DNA of 64,000 bases from CAVYGN01 sp963796325 (GCA_963796325.1 CAWCLF010000003.1:434001-498000), one strand, 5' to 3'; shown: positions 1-9,329, numbered from the stretch's first letter. Notes: generated by a model from the sequence alone, not told the origin. Numbers and translations are program-made.

Positions 1-42
1 GAGTTTTATAAAACTATCCCTGTCTTCGGCCGATAGAGCCAT
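1..42 (-). CDS. unidentified protein, N-terminal fragment
   Basis: An ATG at 40-42 on the minus strand opens a frame that runs off the left edge of the window; only 14 residues (beginning MALSAEDRD) are visible. A good ribosome binding site (GGAG, about 8 nt upstream) lies in the 18-nt gap after the glgA stop, so this is probably the next gene of the glgA transcript. Too short to identify. Confidence 0.55.
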   Translation of the reverse strand, partial: MALSAEDRDSFIKL

Positions 43-60
43 TTTAATTACTCCTTTGGT

Positions 61-1545
61 TCAGCGGCCGCTGATCAGGTTTTCATAAAGCCTGCAGTAT
101 TTTTTAGCAGCCTTGTCCCATGACCAATCTTCGCTCATTGCGTTTTCAACCATTTTATTCCATTTTTCAGGTTCGGTTTTATAGATATGGACCGCTTTTA
201 CAAGAGTATTAAGGAATTCTTCAGGACTGTAAGATGAAAATACGAATCCGGTCTTACCGTCTTTGACTGTATCGGCAAGGCCCCCTGTTTTGCGTACAAC
301 GGGAATCGTGCCGTATTTCAGGCTGTAAAGCTGGTTCAAACCGCAGGGCTCGAACCGCGAGGGCATCAGGAAAATGTCTGCGGCAGATTCTATGTAATGC
401 GACAATGGGATGTTGAAGTCGATAAAAATTGCAGTCTGATTGGGGTACCTCTCCTTGATCGTCCTTAACCTGTTTTCATATTCTGTTTTACCTGTACCCA
501 GGACCGTAAAGTAAACTCCTGTCTTTAACAGATCGTTAATTATCTCGAATACAAGATCGAATCCTTTCTGATCCACAAGCCTTGAAACCATCCCGAGCAG
601 GGGGATATCCGGGCTCGTATTTTGAAGTCCGCAGTCTTTAAGGAAAAGCTCCTTGAGCTTTTTCTTGTTTTCAAGCGTCGGGAAATCGTAATTGAGGTTA
701 TATTTTTCTTTAAGATGGACGTCGATAGAAGGATTCCATTCCTTATAATCAGCCCCGTTGACAATGCCGAAAAGCCTGTTTTGCGAGGCTTTGACCTTTA
801 AAATACCTTCAAGCCCGTTTCCGAATTCCGAAGTCTGGATTTCTTCCGCATATGTCTCGCTTACAGTAATTATAATATCCGAGAAAACAATGCCGCCTTT
901 CAGGAGGTTCAGATGCCCGTAATATTCCAGTTCATTTACCGAGAAGTATTTCCAGTCCAGTCCGGTTATAGTGAACTGCTCGACGGGAAATATTCCCTGG
1001 TATGAGAGATTGTGTATCGAATAAATAGAGTATGTATCCTTGAAAAAGGAATCCAGTTTATAAAGGGTTTTGAGATATACGGGGACAAGCCCGGTCTGCC
1101 AGTCGTTGCACTGGATGATATCAGGCTTGAAATTGAAGATCTTTGTCCCTTCAAGCACGGCTTTGCAGAAAAACACGAAGCGTTCCAGGCTGTCGCTGTA
1201 ATCAGTCCGTGTTTTACTGTCCATGTAAATGCCGTCTCTTTTAAAATGGACCGGGCTGTCGATAAAATAATAAACGACGCCTTCGTAAACCACCTCTTCG
1301 ATCTTAGCCTTGATTTCCCTGTCTTCAACCTGGACGGTTATATCCTTCGAGTTTTCAATCCTGACTTTATTCTGTTCGATATAATCATAAACGATCGTAT
1401 ATTTAGGTATGACAATCCTGACTTCCGTATTATTTTTGCCAATCTCCTTTCCAAGTGCGCCGACTACATCCGCGAGCCCTCCGACTTTTGCAAAAGGCAC
1501 GGCTTCGCCAGCAACAATCAGAACCTTGATCTTTTCACCCGGCAT
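61..1545 (-). CDS. glgA: glycogen synthase (ADP-glucose type)
   Basis: Transfers glucose from ADP-glucose to the growing alpha-1,4-glucan in the cytoplasm (GT5 family). Seen: the N-terminal KVGGLADV motif (nucleotide-sugar binding, near residue 20 of this start) and the C-terminal GT-B block with PSRFEPCGLNQ and KTGGLADT. At 494 aa it has the usual bacterial length. The frame stays open to a GTG at 1593, but that codon lies inside a stem-loop. The ATG at 1545 is preceded by GCGGAGGC at good spacing and gives the canonical short N-terminus, so it is preferred. No other glg gene is visible; the downstream gene is cut by the window edge. Confidence 0.93.
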   Translation of the reverse strand: MPGEKIKVLIVAGEAVPFAKVGGLADVVGALGKEIGKNNTEVRIVIPKYTIVYDYIEQNKVRIENSKDITVQVEDREIKAKIEEVVYEGVVYYFIDSPVHFKRDGIYMDSKTRTDYSDSLERFVFFCKAVLEGTKIFNFKPDIIQCNDWQTGLVPVYLKTLYKLDSFFKDTYSIYSIHNLSYQGIFPVEQFTITGLDWKYFSVNELEYYGHLNLLKGGIVFSDIIITVSETYAEEIQTSEFGNGLEGILKVKASQNRLFGIVNGADYKEWNPSIDVHLKEKYNLNYDFPTLENKKKLKELFLKDCGLQNTSPDIPLLGMVSRLVDQKGFDLVFEIINDLLKTGVYFTVLGTGKTEYENRLRTIKERYPNQTAIFIDFNIPLSHYIESAADIFLMPSRFEPCGLNQLYSLKYGTIPVVRKTGGLADTVKDGKTGFVFSSYSPEEFLNTLVKAVHIYKTEPEKWNKMVENAMSEDWSWDKAAKKYCRLYENLISGR

Positions 1546-1587
1546 ATTAAAAGCCTCCGCAGTTTTAACATAAGGGGCAGTTCTAAA

Positions 1588-1632
1588 GGTCACTGCCGCA
1601 CCGTCATGTAAAGACGGTCCTTGGAAGTGACC
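1588..1632 (-). promoter_or_regulatory. stem-loop in the glgA 5' leader
   Basis: Two nested perfect inverted repeats: GGTCACT (1588-1594) with AGTGACC (1626-1632), and ACCGTC (1600-1605) with GACGGT (1613-1618). They lie 43 nt upstream of the glgA ATG. A U-tract does not follow on either strand, so a leader structure or operator is more likely than a terminator. Function is inferred only from position. Confidence 0.4.
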
Positions 1633-1774
1633 ATAAATAGCTTAACGGAAATATTTGAAAAGTCAAGTAATGAATTTTATTTGGTAATTTGAAATATCCC
1701 TGTATTTCTTTGGGTTATTATGAGAAAAATTTCCTGGACCTGCCATGATTATTCAGCCGGTTATATCTCTAAAG

Positions 1775-1803
1775 TTACAAAATTTTAATTAATGATATAT
1801 AAT
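1775..1803 (+). promoter_or_regulatory. sigma-70-type promoter for phosphoesterase-argG
   Basis: TTACAA (1775-1780), 17-nt spacer, TATAAT (1798-1803), in the AT-rich 307-nt divergent gap between glgA and the phosphoesterase. It would start transcription about 40 nt before the ATG at 1853. The rest of the gap holds only the glgA leader stem-loop. Confidence 0.5.
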
Positions 1804-1852
1804 ATTTGATTATATTATTTGCCGATTCAAGCCGCCCGGCAGGTTGTTTTTT

Positions 1853-2584
1853 ATGAAAATTTTTGTTATCAGCGATATTCACTCGAATTTTGAAGCTCTT
1901 AAAGGTTTCCCCGATTTCGCGGGGGGACTGATATCGGAGGGCGACATAATAGCATGCCTGGGAGATATTGTTGGGTATGGTCCCAATCCTTCGGAATGCA
2001 TATCATTTGTCAGGGAAAAATGCAGGTATGTGATTTCCGGAAACCATGAAAGGATGCTCCTTGACCCCGGGCAGAGGGATTATGCCAACGATAGGGCAAA
2101 GAGGGCGATAGAATGGACGGAAGGGAAATTAAGCGGCGATGAAAAGAAGTACCTGGCCGGACTTCCCGTTATGGAGGAAGCGCAGGATATGTATGTTTTT
2201 GCGCATGGTTCGCCTGCCGATCCGGACTTATATATATTGAGACGTTCCCAGGCGGTTTTTGCCATAGAAACGCTGAAGGTCATGAAAAGGTCCTTATGTT
2301 TTATCGGACATACTCATATACCTGGAATATTCGACGAAGATGGTGGCTATTATTATCATGATAATTCCAGGATACAGCTCGATCGTCAAAAATATTACCT
2401 GATCAATCCGGGAAGCATAGGGCAGCCGAGGGACAGGGATGCCAGGGGGAGTTTCTGCATGCTGGATGAAGATTTCGGAATCACATTTTACAGGTTTGAA
2501 TACAATGTCGGTAAAGTAGCCGATGAAATAAAAAAAGAGGGCCTGCCCGCCGAACTAGGGGAAAGGCTTTATTACGGAGTGTAA
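1853..2584 (+). CDS. metallophosphoesterase (YfcE/MJ0936-like)
   Basis: A calcineurin-like phosphoesterase with a two-metal centre. Seen in order: SDIHSN near the start (metal 1), GDIVGYGPNP, GNHE, FAHGSP and GHTHIP near residue 155, which together supply the Asp, Asn and His ligands. At 243 aa it fits the small stand-alone phosphodiesterase class; the substrate cannot be read from the sequence. A TTG at 1844 is in frame, but the ATG at 1853 gives the standard MKIFVISDIH start. It is followed after 10 nt by argG, so the two are probably co-transcribed. Confidence 0.85.
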   Translation: MKIFVISDIHSNFEALKGFPDFAGGLISEGDIIACLGDIVGYGPNPSECISFVREKCRYVISGNHERMLLDPGQRDYANDRAKRAIEWTEGKLSGDEKKYLAGLPVMEEAQDMYVFAHGSPADPDLYILRRSQAVFAIETLKVMKRSLCFIGHTHIPGIFDEDGGYYYHDNSRIQLDRQKYYLINPGSIGQPRDRDARGSFCMLDEDFGITFYRFEYNVGKVADEIKKEGLPAELGERLYYGV

Positions 2585-2594
2585 GGAGATCTTT

Positions 2595-3794
2595 ATGAAA
2601 ATAGTTCTTGCATATTCAGGCGGACTTGATACTTCGGTAATCCTTGCCTGGCTTAAGGAAAAATATGATGCAGAAATTATTGCTTATATCGCGGATCTGG
2701 GGCAGGATGAAGATTTCGATGCGGTAAAGGAAAAGGCCTTTAAAACAGGAGCTTCAAAGGTTTATGTCGAAGATCTCAAGGAAGAATTCGTCAGCGGAGC
2801 GGTATTTGACGCAATTAAAGCAAATGCGGTTTATGAATATAAATACCTGCTCGGAACATCCCTTGCAAGGCCGGTCATAGCCAGGCGCCAGGTCGAGATA
2901 GCAATAAAGGAAAAAGCCGATGCAGTCAGCCATGGAGCGACAGGTAAAGGCAACGACCAGGTGCGCTTTGAATTGACTTACCGCGCTCTGGCCCCTTCCC
3001 TTAAAATCATCGCGCCATGGAAAGATGAAGATTTTTTCAAAGCCAGGAACGATCTTATCGATTATGCAAAAACAAAGGGCATCCCCGTCCCGGTAACCAG
3101 GGAAAACCCTTTCAGCATGGATTCGAACCTTCTTCACATATCGTACGAGGGAGGGTTTCTCGAGGATCCTGCAAATGAATACGATCCGTCTATACTTGTG
3201 ATGGGCGTCGATCCCGGGCAGGCTCCGGACAGCCCTGAATATATAGAGATAGAGTTCGTCTGCGGTGTGCCGGTCTCAATTGACGGCAGGAAAATGGATC
3301 CCGTCAGCCTGCTTAAGGAAGCCAACAGGATAGCCGGCAAGAACGGTATAGGCCTTGCAGACCTTGTTGAAAACCGCCTCGTCGGGATAAAATCGAGGGG
3401 AGTTTACCAGACCCCGGGAGGAACGCTGCTTATTGAAGCGCATAAGGCCCTTGAAACGCTGTGTCTTGAAAGGGATACTATGCACTACAAGCAGATACTC
3501 GAACTAAAATATGCTGAAATGATCTACAACGGACAATATTATCATCCTCTGAGGACAGCCCTTAAAAAATTCTTCGATGAAACTCAAACGAACGTTACGG
3601 GCAGGGTTAAGATGAAGATGTATAAGGGAGGGTGCATTGCGGCATCGAGGGAATCTCTTAATTCCCTCTATGATATTAACCTTTCAACATTCGAAGAAGG
3701 TGCAAACTATGACCAGAAGGATGCCAGGGGTTTTATAAAGCTCTTCGGGCTCCCTATGGAAGTTTACGGCAGAAAGCATAAATGGATGAAATAA
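2595..3794 (+). CDS. argG: argininosuccinate synthase
   Basis: Condenses citrulline and aspartate using ATP, the penultimate step of arginine synthesis. Seen: the N-type ATP pyrophosphatase P-loop AYSGGLDTS at residues 5-13, SHGATGKGNDQVRFE (citrulline/aspartate binding) near 112-127, and PVTRENPFSMDSNLLH. The 399-aa length is typical. AAGGAG precedes the ATG. argH is not adjacent; the upstream neighbour is a phosphoesterase and the downstream one a thioesterase, so this is an isolated arg gene. Confidence 0.95.
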   Translation: MKIVLAYSGGLDTSVILAWLKEKYDAEIIAYIADLGQDEDFDAVKEKAFKTGASKVYVEDLKEEFVSGAVFDAIKANAVYEYKYLLGTSLARPVIARRQVEIAIKEKADAVSHGATGKGNDQVRFELTYRALAPSLKIIAPWKDEDFFKARNDLIDYAKTKGIPVPVTRENPFSMDSNLLHISYEGGFLEDPANEYDPSILVMGVDPGQAPDSPEYIEIEFVCGVPVSIDGRKMDPVSLLKEANRIAGKNGIGLADLVENRLVGIKSRGVYQTPGGTLLIEAHKALETLCLERDTMHYKQILELKYAEMIYNGQYYHPLRTALKKFFDETQTNVTGRVKMKMYKGGCIAASRESLNSLYDINLSTFEEGANYDQKDARGFIKLFGLPMEVYGRKHKWMK

Positions 3795-3828
3795 CCCCTG
3801 TATCAAATCCGCAGATGGAGAGATATTG

Positions 3829-4581
3829 TTGTTTACGGAAGAAAAACGTTTTGAAATCCACCACTATGAAATCGATATCAAAAAAAGGGCGCTTATATCC
3901 AGGATCATGAATTTCTTCGATGACATTGCAATCAGCCAGAGTGAAAAACTTGGGATCGGTATGGAATATCTCGGTTCAAGAGACCTCACCTGGGTGCTCT
4001 GCCAGTGGAAAATAGCGGTGCATGAATATCCCGTCTACCGGGAAAAGATAATTATTAAGACCGCTCCTGTCGGGTTCAACAAATTTTATGCCTACCGGAA
4101 TTACAGTATAAGATCAGGCTCGGGGAAAACATCAGCGGAAGCCGAATCTGTCTGGTTTTTAGTGGACCTTAAATCGAAAAGGCCGGTAAAAATCCCTGTT
4201 GAAATTTATAATGCTTACGGGGTACCGGCGACCGGGGGTATTTTTTTTGAAAATATAAAAATCGAACCTCCTTCGAGAAAGGACGTCAGTCTTGAATTTG
4301 CCGTCAGTTATCTTGATATCGATACCAATGAACATGTAAATAATGCAAGGTATGTAGACTGGTCTCTTGAAGCCCTTCCTTATGAAATCCTTGTAAACTA
4401 TACATTGCACAGTTTGAAAATAATCTATAAGAGAGAGGCCAGGCGGGGCGACATGGTCACTGCCGTTTCACAGATAGAAGAAAGCGGAGGGCTCATTAAA
4501 ACATTGCATGAAGTTACGAAGAGTAATGGAAACATCATCTGCCTGCTTGAAAATGAATGGCACAGGGACTCTAAGCCTTGA
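3829..4581 (+). CDS. acyl-ACP thioesterase
   Basis: Hydrolyses acyl-ACP to free fatty acid; double hot-dog fold of the FatA/FatB family (250 aa). Seen: an N-terminal hot-dog with FFDDIAISQSEKLGIG and LTWVLCQWKIAV, and a second hot-dog with the family signature DIDTNEHVNNARY, whose Asn and His are the catalytic positions. Two consecutive TTG codons can start it (3826, 3829); GGAG at 3817-3820 favours 3829. Its 3' end overlaps the convergent gene at 4571 by 11 nt. Confidence 0.85.
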   Translation: MFTEEKRFEIHHYEIDIKKRALISRIMNFFDDIAISQSEKLGIGMEYLGSRDLTWVLCQWKIAVHEYPVYREKIIIKTAPVGFNKFYAYRNYSIRSGSGKTSAEAESVWFLVDLKSKRPVKIPVEIYNAYGVPATGGIFFENIKIEPPSRKDVSLEFAVSYLDIDTNEHVNNARYVDWSLEALPYEILVNYTLHSLKIIYKREARRGDMVTAVSQIEESGGLIKTLHEVTKSNGNIICLLENEWHRDSKP

Positions 4582-5068
4582 ATAATTTATCCCGCGAAAG
4601 TTTTGTAATGTTTTTTCCCCTGTAAAGAAGCTTAATTAAATCGATTTTAATAGAATTTCCCTCGTCATGAAGAAACGCCTCGCAAAGGTAGGAAACCGCC
4701 CCGCCTTTATCATTGACAATTAAACTGAATGTGATTTTTTTGACCGGTATGGATGAATTCGTATCGCCTGCCAATGTCGAATCCTCCGTTACATTATAAG
4801 AATATAAGGAGTAGTTCGCCCCTTTCAGATCTATGACCGAAAGCTCGTCCCTGAATTTTACCGACTCGAGCGACGACAGGCCCTGCAAATTTCCATCGGA
4901 TTTGTATTTGAAATAACCCGACAGCACTTCTTCATACTTATCCTTTACATGAATCGAAATAATCGATGTAGCGATATAAATGATTCCGGCAGCAGCAATG
5001 ACAGCGATGACAATGATGAGTATAAGCCTTAAGTTGCTTTTTTTTACCCCCGTCTTCTGAACGGCCAT
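4571..5068 (-). CDS. hypothetical single-pass membrane protein
   Basis: 165 aa. Residues about 13-37 form one strongly hydrophobic helix after a basic N-terminus, giving an N-in anchor or uncleaved signal. The remainder is a soluble domain with alternating hydrophobic residues that suggests a small beta-rich fold, and no known motif. It is separated by about 205 nt from the FapA-like gene upstream and overlaps the thioesterase stop on the opposite strand. I do not recognise the family. Confidence 0.6.
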   Translation of the reverse strand: MAVQKTGVKKSNLRLILIIVIAVIAAAGIIYIATSIISIHVKDKYEEVLSGYFKYKSDGNLQGLSSLESVKFRDELSVIDLKGANYSLYSYNVTEDSTLAGDTNSSIPVKKITFSLIVNDKGGAVSYLCEAFLHDEGNSIKIDLIKLLYRGKNITKLSRDKLFKA

Positions 5069-5118
5069 AATTTTATTACCCCCGTAATATAAAAACTATT
5101 TACCAAATATATATGAAT

Positions 5119-5159
5119 ATGGGCGCTTCTAATATACCCTTCGGATAGGTGGCGCCCAT
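5119..5159. repeat. inverted repeat between two leftward genes
   Basis: ATGGGCGC (5119-5126) pairs perfectly with GCGCCCAT (5152-5159) across a 25-nt loop. It lies in the 205-nt AT-rich gap after the FapA-like gene and before the 165-aa membrane protein. No U-tract follows on the minus strand, so it may be a weak terminator, a leader hairpin or a protein site. Confidence 0.35.
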
Positions 5160-5273
5160 TGTGCAAGTATAACAAAATTACAATACTTTATTAGTAAGAT
5201 TATATTCTTTTGTTATTACAACTTCACATATTATAACATCTATTAAATGAAAAATAAAGAATTATACAGGGCT

Positions 5274-6152
5274 TCAGGCAAATTTTTTCCTCTGCATGTA
5301 CTCGTTAAAATTACCGATGATAATAATTCCTTTTTTATACAGGATCACATTATCGTACGGTTTCTGGATTACGCTCACGGTCCTGTCGATCGTTACGGAA
5401 ACACCTCCGAAAATTGACTGTTTTGCGATTATCACGCGGTCGATTTCGCCGTCACCGCCGGCTTCCATTAAAGCGTTTTTATTTTCCTCCAGTTTCGCTC
5501 TTTTGGCGACAAGTTCGTTGTATTGCCTGACTTTCATAGCCAGTTCCTGCTTTTTTTCAAGGGGCAGGGTGACAACTCTGGAACCCAGTATTTTTATCAC
5601 TTCGATTACTTTTTCCATCTGTCCGATTTGTTTCGAGAGACCTGCAGATTCCTTTTCGTAATTAATTAAAAACCCGTATATGTCCGCCTGCCTGAAATCC
5701 GTGAGTTTTACATAAGTGGCGGTTTTTTTCGGGGTGCCGATCATGTTCGCTATTATCTCCATGCCGGCTTCGGTATCGCCGCCTTCTATCCTTCCTTCGC
5801 CTTTGACCATCTGGACTGATTTTTTTGCCATAATCCTTGCTTCTAGCAGGTAATCATGTATGATTATATCGCCGTAGGCCTTTACTGAAGCATTCTGAAT
5901 ATACTGTGTTTCGATATTTCCTCCGGCATTGACGGACGCCGAAAATCCCTTGATGCCTCCCTGGATTATTACATTTCCGTTCAGAGATTTTACTTTTGAA
6001 GAATTAACATCGCCGATAATTTCAATGTCTCCGTTCGCGACGACAAGGCAGTCTTCTTCGACACTGCCTTTAATGAGAATCGAGCCTTCGTGCTGGACGG
6101 GAAGAGAGCCGGATTTGATGGTGCCGGAAATTTCCAGAAGATTGGGCGGCAT
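5274..6152 (-). CDS. DUF342 / FapA-like protein
   Basis: 292 aa of the FapA (DUF342) family, whose members are associated with flagellar assembly, cell envelope or second-messenger functions. Seen: a repeated beta-helix-like N-terminal half (residues about 8-115: GSILIKGSV, GDIEIIGDV, GNVIIQGGI, GNIETQYI, GDIIIHDYL), a coiled-coil of about 55 residues (IGQMEKVIEVI to EENKNAL), and a terminal beta segment with the family-type end KPYDNVILYKKG. It is shorter than the usual 450-600 aa because the N-terminal wing is missing. Last gene of the fliS operon, 16 nt after the GAF protein. Confidence 0.75.
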   Translation of the reverse strand: MPPNLLEISGTIKSGSLPVQHEGSILIKGSVEEDCLVVANGDIEIIGDVNSSKVKSLNGNVIIQGGIKGFSASVNAGGNIETQYIQNASVKAYGDIIIHDYLLEARIMAKKSVQMVKGEGRIEGGDTEAGMEIIANMIGTPKKTATYVKLTDFRQADIYGFLINYEKESAGLSKQIGQMEKVIEVIKILGSRVVTLPLEKKQELAMKVRQYNELVAKRAKLEENKNALMEAGGDGEIDRVIIAKQSIFGGVSVTIDRTVSVIQKPYDNVILYKKGIIIIGNFNEYMQRKKFA

Positions 6153-6168
6153 AAGATTTTCCTTCTGT

Positions 6169-7722
6169 TTATTCGATGGAATGGAGCAATGTAACTAAAC
6201 CCTTCTTTTCATCGGAACAGTCGACTATTGAAATTTCTGTACCTATGTTGATCCGCTTATCGTTTTTGAAAAATTCTCTTGAAGCATTAAGTATCGAGTT
6301 TTTAATATCGTTAAGATCGCTGTCGAATAATTCGGGCAGGACTATCAATATTTTATCGCCGGAGTATCTTATAACGCTCGATGTGTTCGGGCAGAGATTG
6401 ACGATTTTGTCGCGGAATTCGGATATCTTATCCGATGAAGCCCGGTCTCCGAATTCCGTCATATATTTCGGGAGGTTTTTAAATTTCAGCATGGCCATAT
6501 GAAGGGCAACGCCGAATTTTGCGGCCCTGTCAAGCTCGTTCTGCAGCGTCCTGATCAATGAATCGTAAGGGGCATCTTCAAGCCTGGAATTTATATTGAG
6601 CTGCCTGGTAAGCGCCAGGGGCGCAGCGATCTGGGAAGCGATTATTGAGAAGAGGCTGACGAGATCGGGGTTTTCCTCTTTTATCGAATAATTCTCAAAA
6701 TCGAAAATGCATATCGAACCTATCCTGGCACCGCTCGATACAAGGGGCATAAAAAGATACGTATCCAGGCCTTCGCCGGTTTCATCGATCCTGCCCGCCA
6801 CCGATATTATGCCGGCGCAATTTTCGAGGAACAACCTGTCCTCGTCGGGCCGGATGTCGAGCTTCCGGTTTAAAAGGGCATCGGGTAAACCAATTACCTT
6901 TTTTACAACAGGTCCGGCGTCCTCGATCAATGTAAAAACAGCCTTGTTAACCCCGAAGCCGGTCGTGATGGTTTCTGTTATAAGATCAAGCACAGCCTGG
7001 AAATCGCCGCTTGAATTGATGACCTTGCTGATCTCGTAAAGGGCTGAAAGTTCGGAAAGCTTTGTTTTTAATTTTTTGTTCGATTCTTCCAGCTCGCCGT
7101 ACAGCCTTGCATTTTCAATAGCGACTCCGGAAAGCGCAGCGAGAGTATATAAAAAGGAGCTGTCGTCTGAAGAATAAGTTTCACCGTCTGTTTTGCTTCC
7201 AAGGATAATAAGAGCTGTTAATTTATCCCTGTTTTTGACGGGGGCGATGAGAGCTGCATTATTTTTCAGCAGGACGTTATATTGTCCGGTATATTCCCTT
7301 ATTTCCTGAATAGACGCGGACCTGTTCAAATTACTTAAAAAAAGGCTGAAACGGTCATCTCCGGACAGTTCAGTAAGGCCTTCGAACCCTTTTTTTTCAA
7401 TCAATCCGGATTTGCCGTCTTTAATGCCGTAAACTGCAATGTCCGAAATCCTGAACTGGCCCATCAGGGTGAAGATTATTATCTCGATTTGTTCCTTAAG
7501 ATGAAGTGTTGAATTTATCTCTTTTCCGATTTCGAAGAGGGTCTGCATATCGAGAAGTTTGCGGTCGAGTTCCTTCCTCAGGGAATTGATATGGACTTCG
7601 ATGTTTTTCTTCAATTCCCGGATCTCTTGCGGATCACCGCTATGGCTTTTGATAATATTGTCAAGATAGTTTAGTTCAGGACCCTTCTCCCTGTATGTGA
7701 GGGCCTTGTTTCGAAGCCCCAT
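6169..7722 (-). CDS. GAF-GAF protein with degenerate GGDEF domain
   Basis: 517 aa, cytoplasmic. Order: N-terminal coiled-coil (to about residue 75), a GAF domain (about 76-205), a linking coiled-coil (about 208-235), a second GAF (about 236-375) and a C-terminal GGDEF-like domain (about 395-517). The GGDEF loop is replaced by RYSGDK and the flanking ILIVLPE is kept, so cyclase activity is very unlikely; a structural or c-di-GMP-sensing role is possible. It lies in the flagellar operon between the acidic protein and the FapA-like protein, which suggests control of motility or flagellar assembly (inference). Confidence 0.75.
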   Translation of the reverse strand: MGLRNKALTYREKGPELNYLDNIIKSHSGDPQEIRELKKNIEVHINSLRKELDRKLLDMQTLFEIGKEINSTLHLKEQIEIIIFTLMGQFRISDIAVYGIKDGKSGLIEKKGFEGLTELSGDDRFSLFLSNLNRSASIQEIREYTGQYNVLLKNNAALIAPVKNRDKLTALIILGSKTDGETYSSDDSSFLYTLAALSGVAIENARLYGELEESNKKLKTKLSELSALYEISKVINSSGDFQAVLDLITETITTGFGVNKAVFTLIEDAGPVVKKVIGLPDALLNRKLDIRPDEDRLFLENCAGIISVAGRIDETGEGLDTYLFMPLVSSGARIGSICIFDFENYSIKEENPDLVSLFSIIASQIAAPLALTRQLNINSRLEDAPYDSLIRTLQNELDRAAKFGVALHMAMLKFKNLPKYMTEFGDRASSDKISEFRDKIVNLCPNTSSVIRYSGDKILIVLPELFDSDLNDIKNSILNASREFFKNDKRINIGTEISIVDCSDEKKGLVTLLHSIE

Positions 7723-7740
7723 AGCAGTAATTTCCTCTTA

Positions 7741-8820
7741 TCATATTCCTAATTTGTTTAATATTTTAACATAAAGGTCATAGTATTCGGATTTTGCGAA
7801 TTCCTTGATTTTGTCTTCAGGAAGATTTTCGAGGAGATTGTCAAGGTAACCCAGTACCTTTTTAAGCTCTTCTTTTGAAGAGTCGCTCAATATGTCTATT
7901 TTCTGTTCAATGATCTCTTCTTTTAATTCTTTGTTTTCAGGAGTTTCGAACATGTAAGCGTCGGGAGATACCTTTTCGCCTTCCGGCAGGCCTTCTCCGA
8001 TCTTATTAATTTCATCAAGGGAAATTTCAACATTTTCACCCTCTTCGAGTGTGAAGTCCGATGGAACTTCAGGCACTTCGGGGGCTGTCGGAGCCTCATA
8101 TTCAATGACATTTTCCTCAGAAATATCGATTTTATTCAGTTCATCGAGCGACAATGCTATCGGTTCATCTTCTTCGACTTCAGGAATATCCGGAATATCC
8201 GACAGGTCGAAATTGAAATCGGTCCCGGCACTCCGGGGCTTTTCTTCCGTTTTAACATCCATTGCCGGTACGAGCTCCTCTTCCTTGAGCGGCTCCGGGG
8301 CTGCAGCTTTTTCCTCTTCGATTGCCGATTCTTCTATTACAGGAATTTCATTGATGAAATCGGAAGGCATGGGTTCGCTTTTCTGTATGTCCTCTTTCAG
8401 ATCGCCGTAAATAAGCCTGTCGAGTTCCGTTCCTTCGATAGTAATTATATCGTCTTCCGATGTTGTAAAAACCTGGTCGATTTCAGGCGACGACGCTTTC
8501 GGAACGGCACTTTCCGCCCGGGTTTCCTCTGACTGCAAAACGCCTTCAACGGGCATTTCAGGTTCGGTAACGTTTTGAAGAGTGTCAAGCCCCTGTATTT
8601 TAGTCCCCGATTTTTGATCTTCAAATTCTATATTGATCGGTTCGAAAGAAATATCTTCCGCGGCGCCGGATATATCATTGGAGATTAACGGTTCTGTCGG
8701 AATATTTTCCTTTATCTCTTTACCGTTCAGTTCTACATCGTCAAGAGTGATGGTCTCGATATTCATGTCTGTAATAATATCGTCCACCACTTCGATCATA
8801 TCATCCTTATCATCAGGCAT
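7741..8820 (-). CDS. acidic, low-complexity protein with conserved C-terminal helix pair
   Basis: 359 aa. Residues 1 to about 290 are strongly acidic, Pro/Glu/Ser-rich and probably disordered. The last about 70 residues form a predicted helical domain with repeated Lys/Glu heptads (EELKKVLGYLDNLLENLPEDKIKEFAKS), ending LYVKILNKLGI. From memory this C-terminal signature occurs in uncharacterised proteins of spirochaetes, the main taxonomic hint in the window. It is the second gene after fliS, 53 nt downstream. Function unknown; a scaffold or polar/flagellar organiser is only a guess. Confidence 0.7.
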   Translation of the reverse strand: MPDDKDDMIEVVDDIITDMNIETITLDDVELNGKEIKENIPTEPLISNDISGAAEDISFEPINIEFEDQKSGTKIQGLDTLQNVTEPEMPVEGVLQSEETRAESAVPKASSPEIDQVFTTSEDDIITIEGTELDRLIYGDLKEDIQKSEPMPSDFINEIPVIEESAIEEEKAAAPEPLKEEELVPAMDVKTEEKPRSAGTDFNFDLSDIPDIPEVEEDEPIALSLDELNKIDISEENVIEYEAPTAPEVPEVPSDFTLEEGENVEISLDEINKIGEGLPEGEKVSPDAYMFETPENKELKEEIIEQKIDILSDSSKEELKKVLGYLDNLLENLPEDKIKEFAKSEYYDLYVKILNKLGI

Positions 8821-8873
8821 AGGACAACCTCGCTATTATTAACGGACTATTGAAGAGTAGAATTCCGGCACCT

Positions 8874-9284
8874 TCAGCCCGATATATTCAGGTTCGACGC
8901 CTTCAGGACCGGATCTATTGTTTTTTCCTTTTTTAAAAGCTCTTCCCAGGCATTTTTCAAAGTAACGAGCAGGCGTAATATCTCATTAATAATTTCCGAA
9001 TTCTTCTCTATATTCGCTTCGAGAAGGCGCCTGTTCATATAAATATAAAGACTGTAAAGGTTATGAGCGATTTCGCCGGCATCAAAATTCAGGCTGGTCA
9101 TCAGTTCTGAAATAATATCCTGCGCCTTTATTATGTTATTATTTGCTATATCAAGTTTCTTTGTTTTAATCCCTTCCCCGGCGATATTCAGGAACTTGAT
9201 CGCACCGGCATATAGCATTACCACCAGGCGCAGACCGCTGGCAGTCTCGATCTCAACTTCCCGGTAGTTTTTATATCCCTCCAT
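8874..9284 (-). CDS. fliS: flagellar secretion chaperone FliS
   Basis: A cytoplasmic chaperone that binds the flagellin C-terminus and stops early polymerisation. 136 aa, the family length. Seen: N-terminal YREVEIETASGLRLVVMLYAGA, which matches the family pattern of Tyr followed by a helix with LxxMLYDGA, then the four-helix arrangement with LNFDAGEIAHNLYSLYIYMNRRLLEAN (FliS LYxYMxxRLxEAN block). No fliD or flagellin gene is nearby. First gene of a four-gene leftward operon behind a sigma-28-like promoter. Confidence 0.9.
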   Translation of the reverse strand: MEGYKNYREVEIETASGLRLVVMLYAGAIKFLNIAGEGIKTKKLDIANNNIIKAQDIISELMTSLNFDAGEIAHNLYSLYIYMNRRLLEANIEKNSEIINEILRLLVTLKNAWEELLKKEKTIDPVLKASNLNISG

Positions 9285-9329
9285 GCAGACCCCGCTTTAC
9301 TTTTAATATTTTTTGCTTGTTCATATCAT

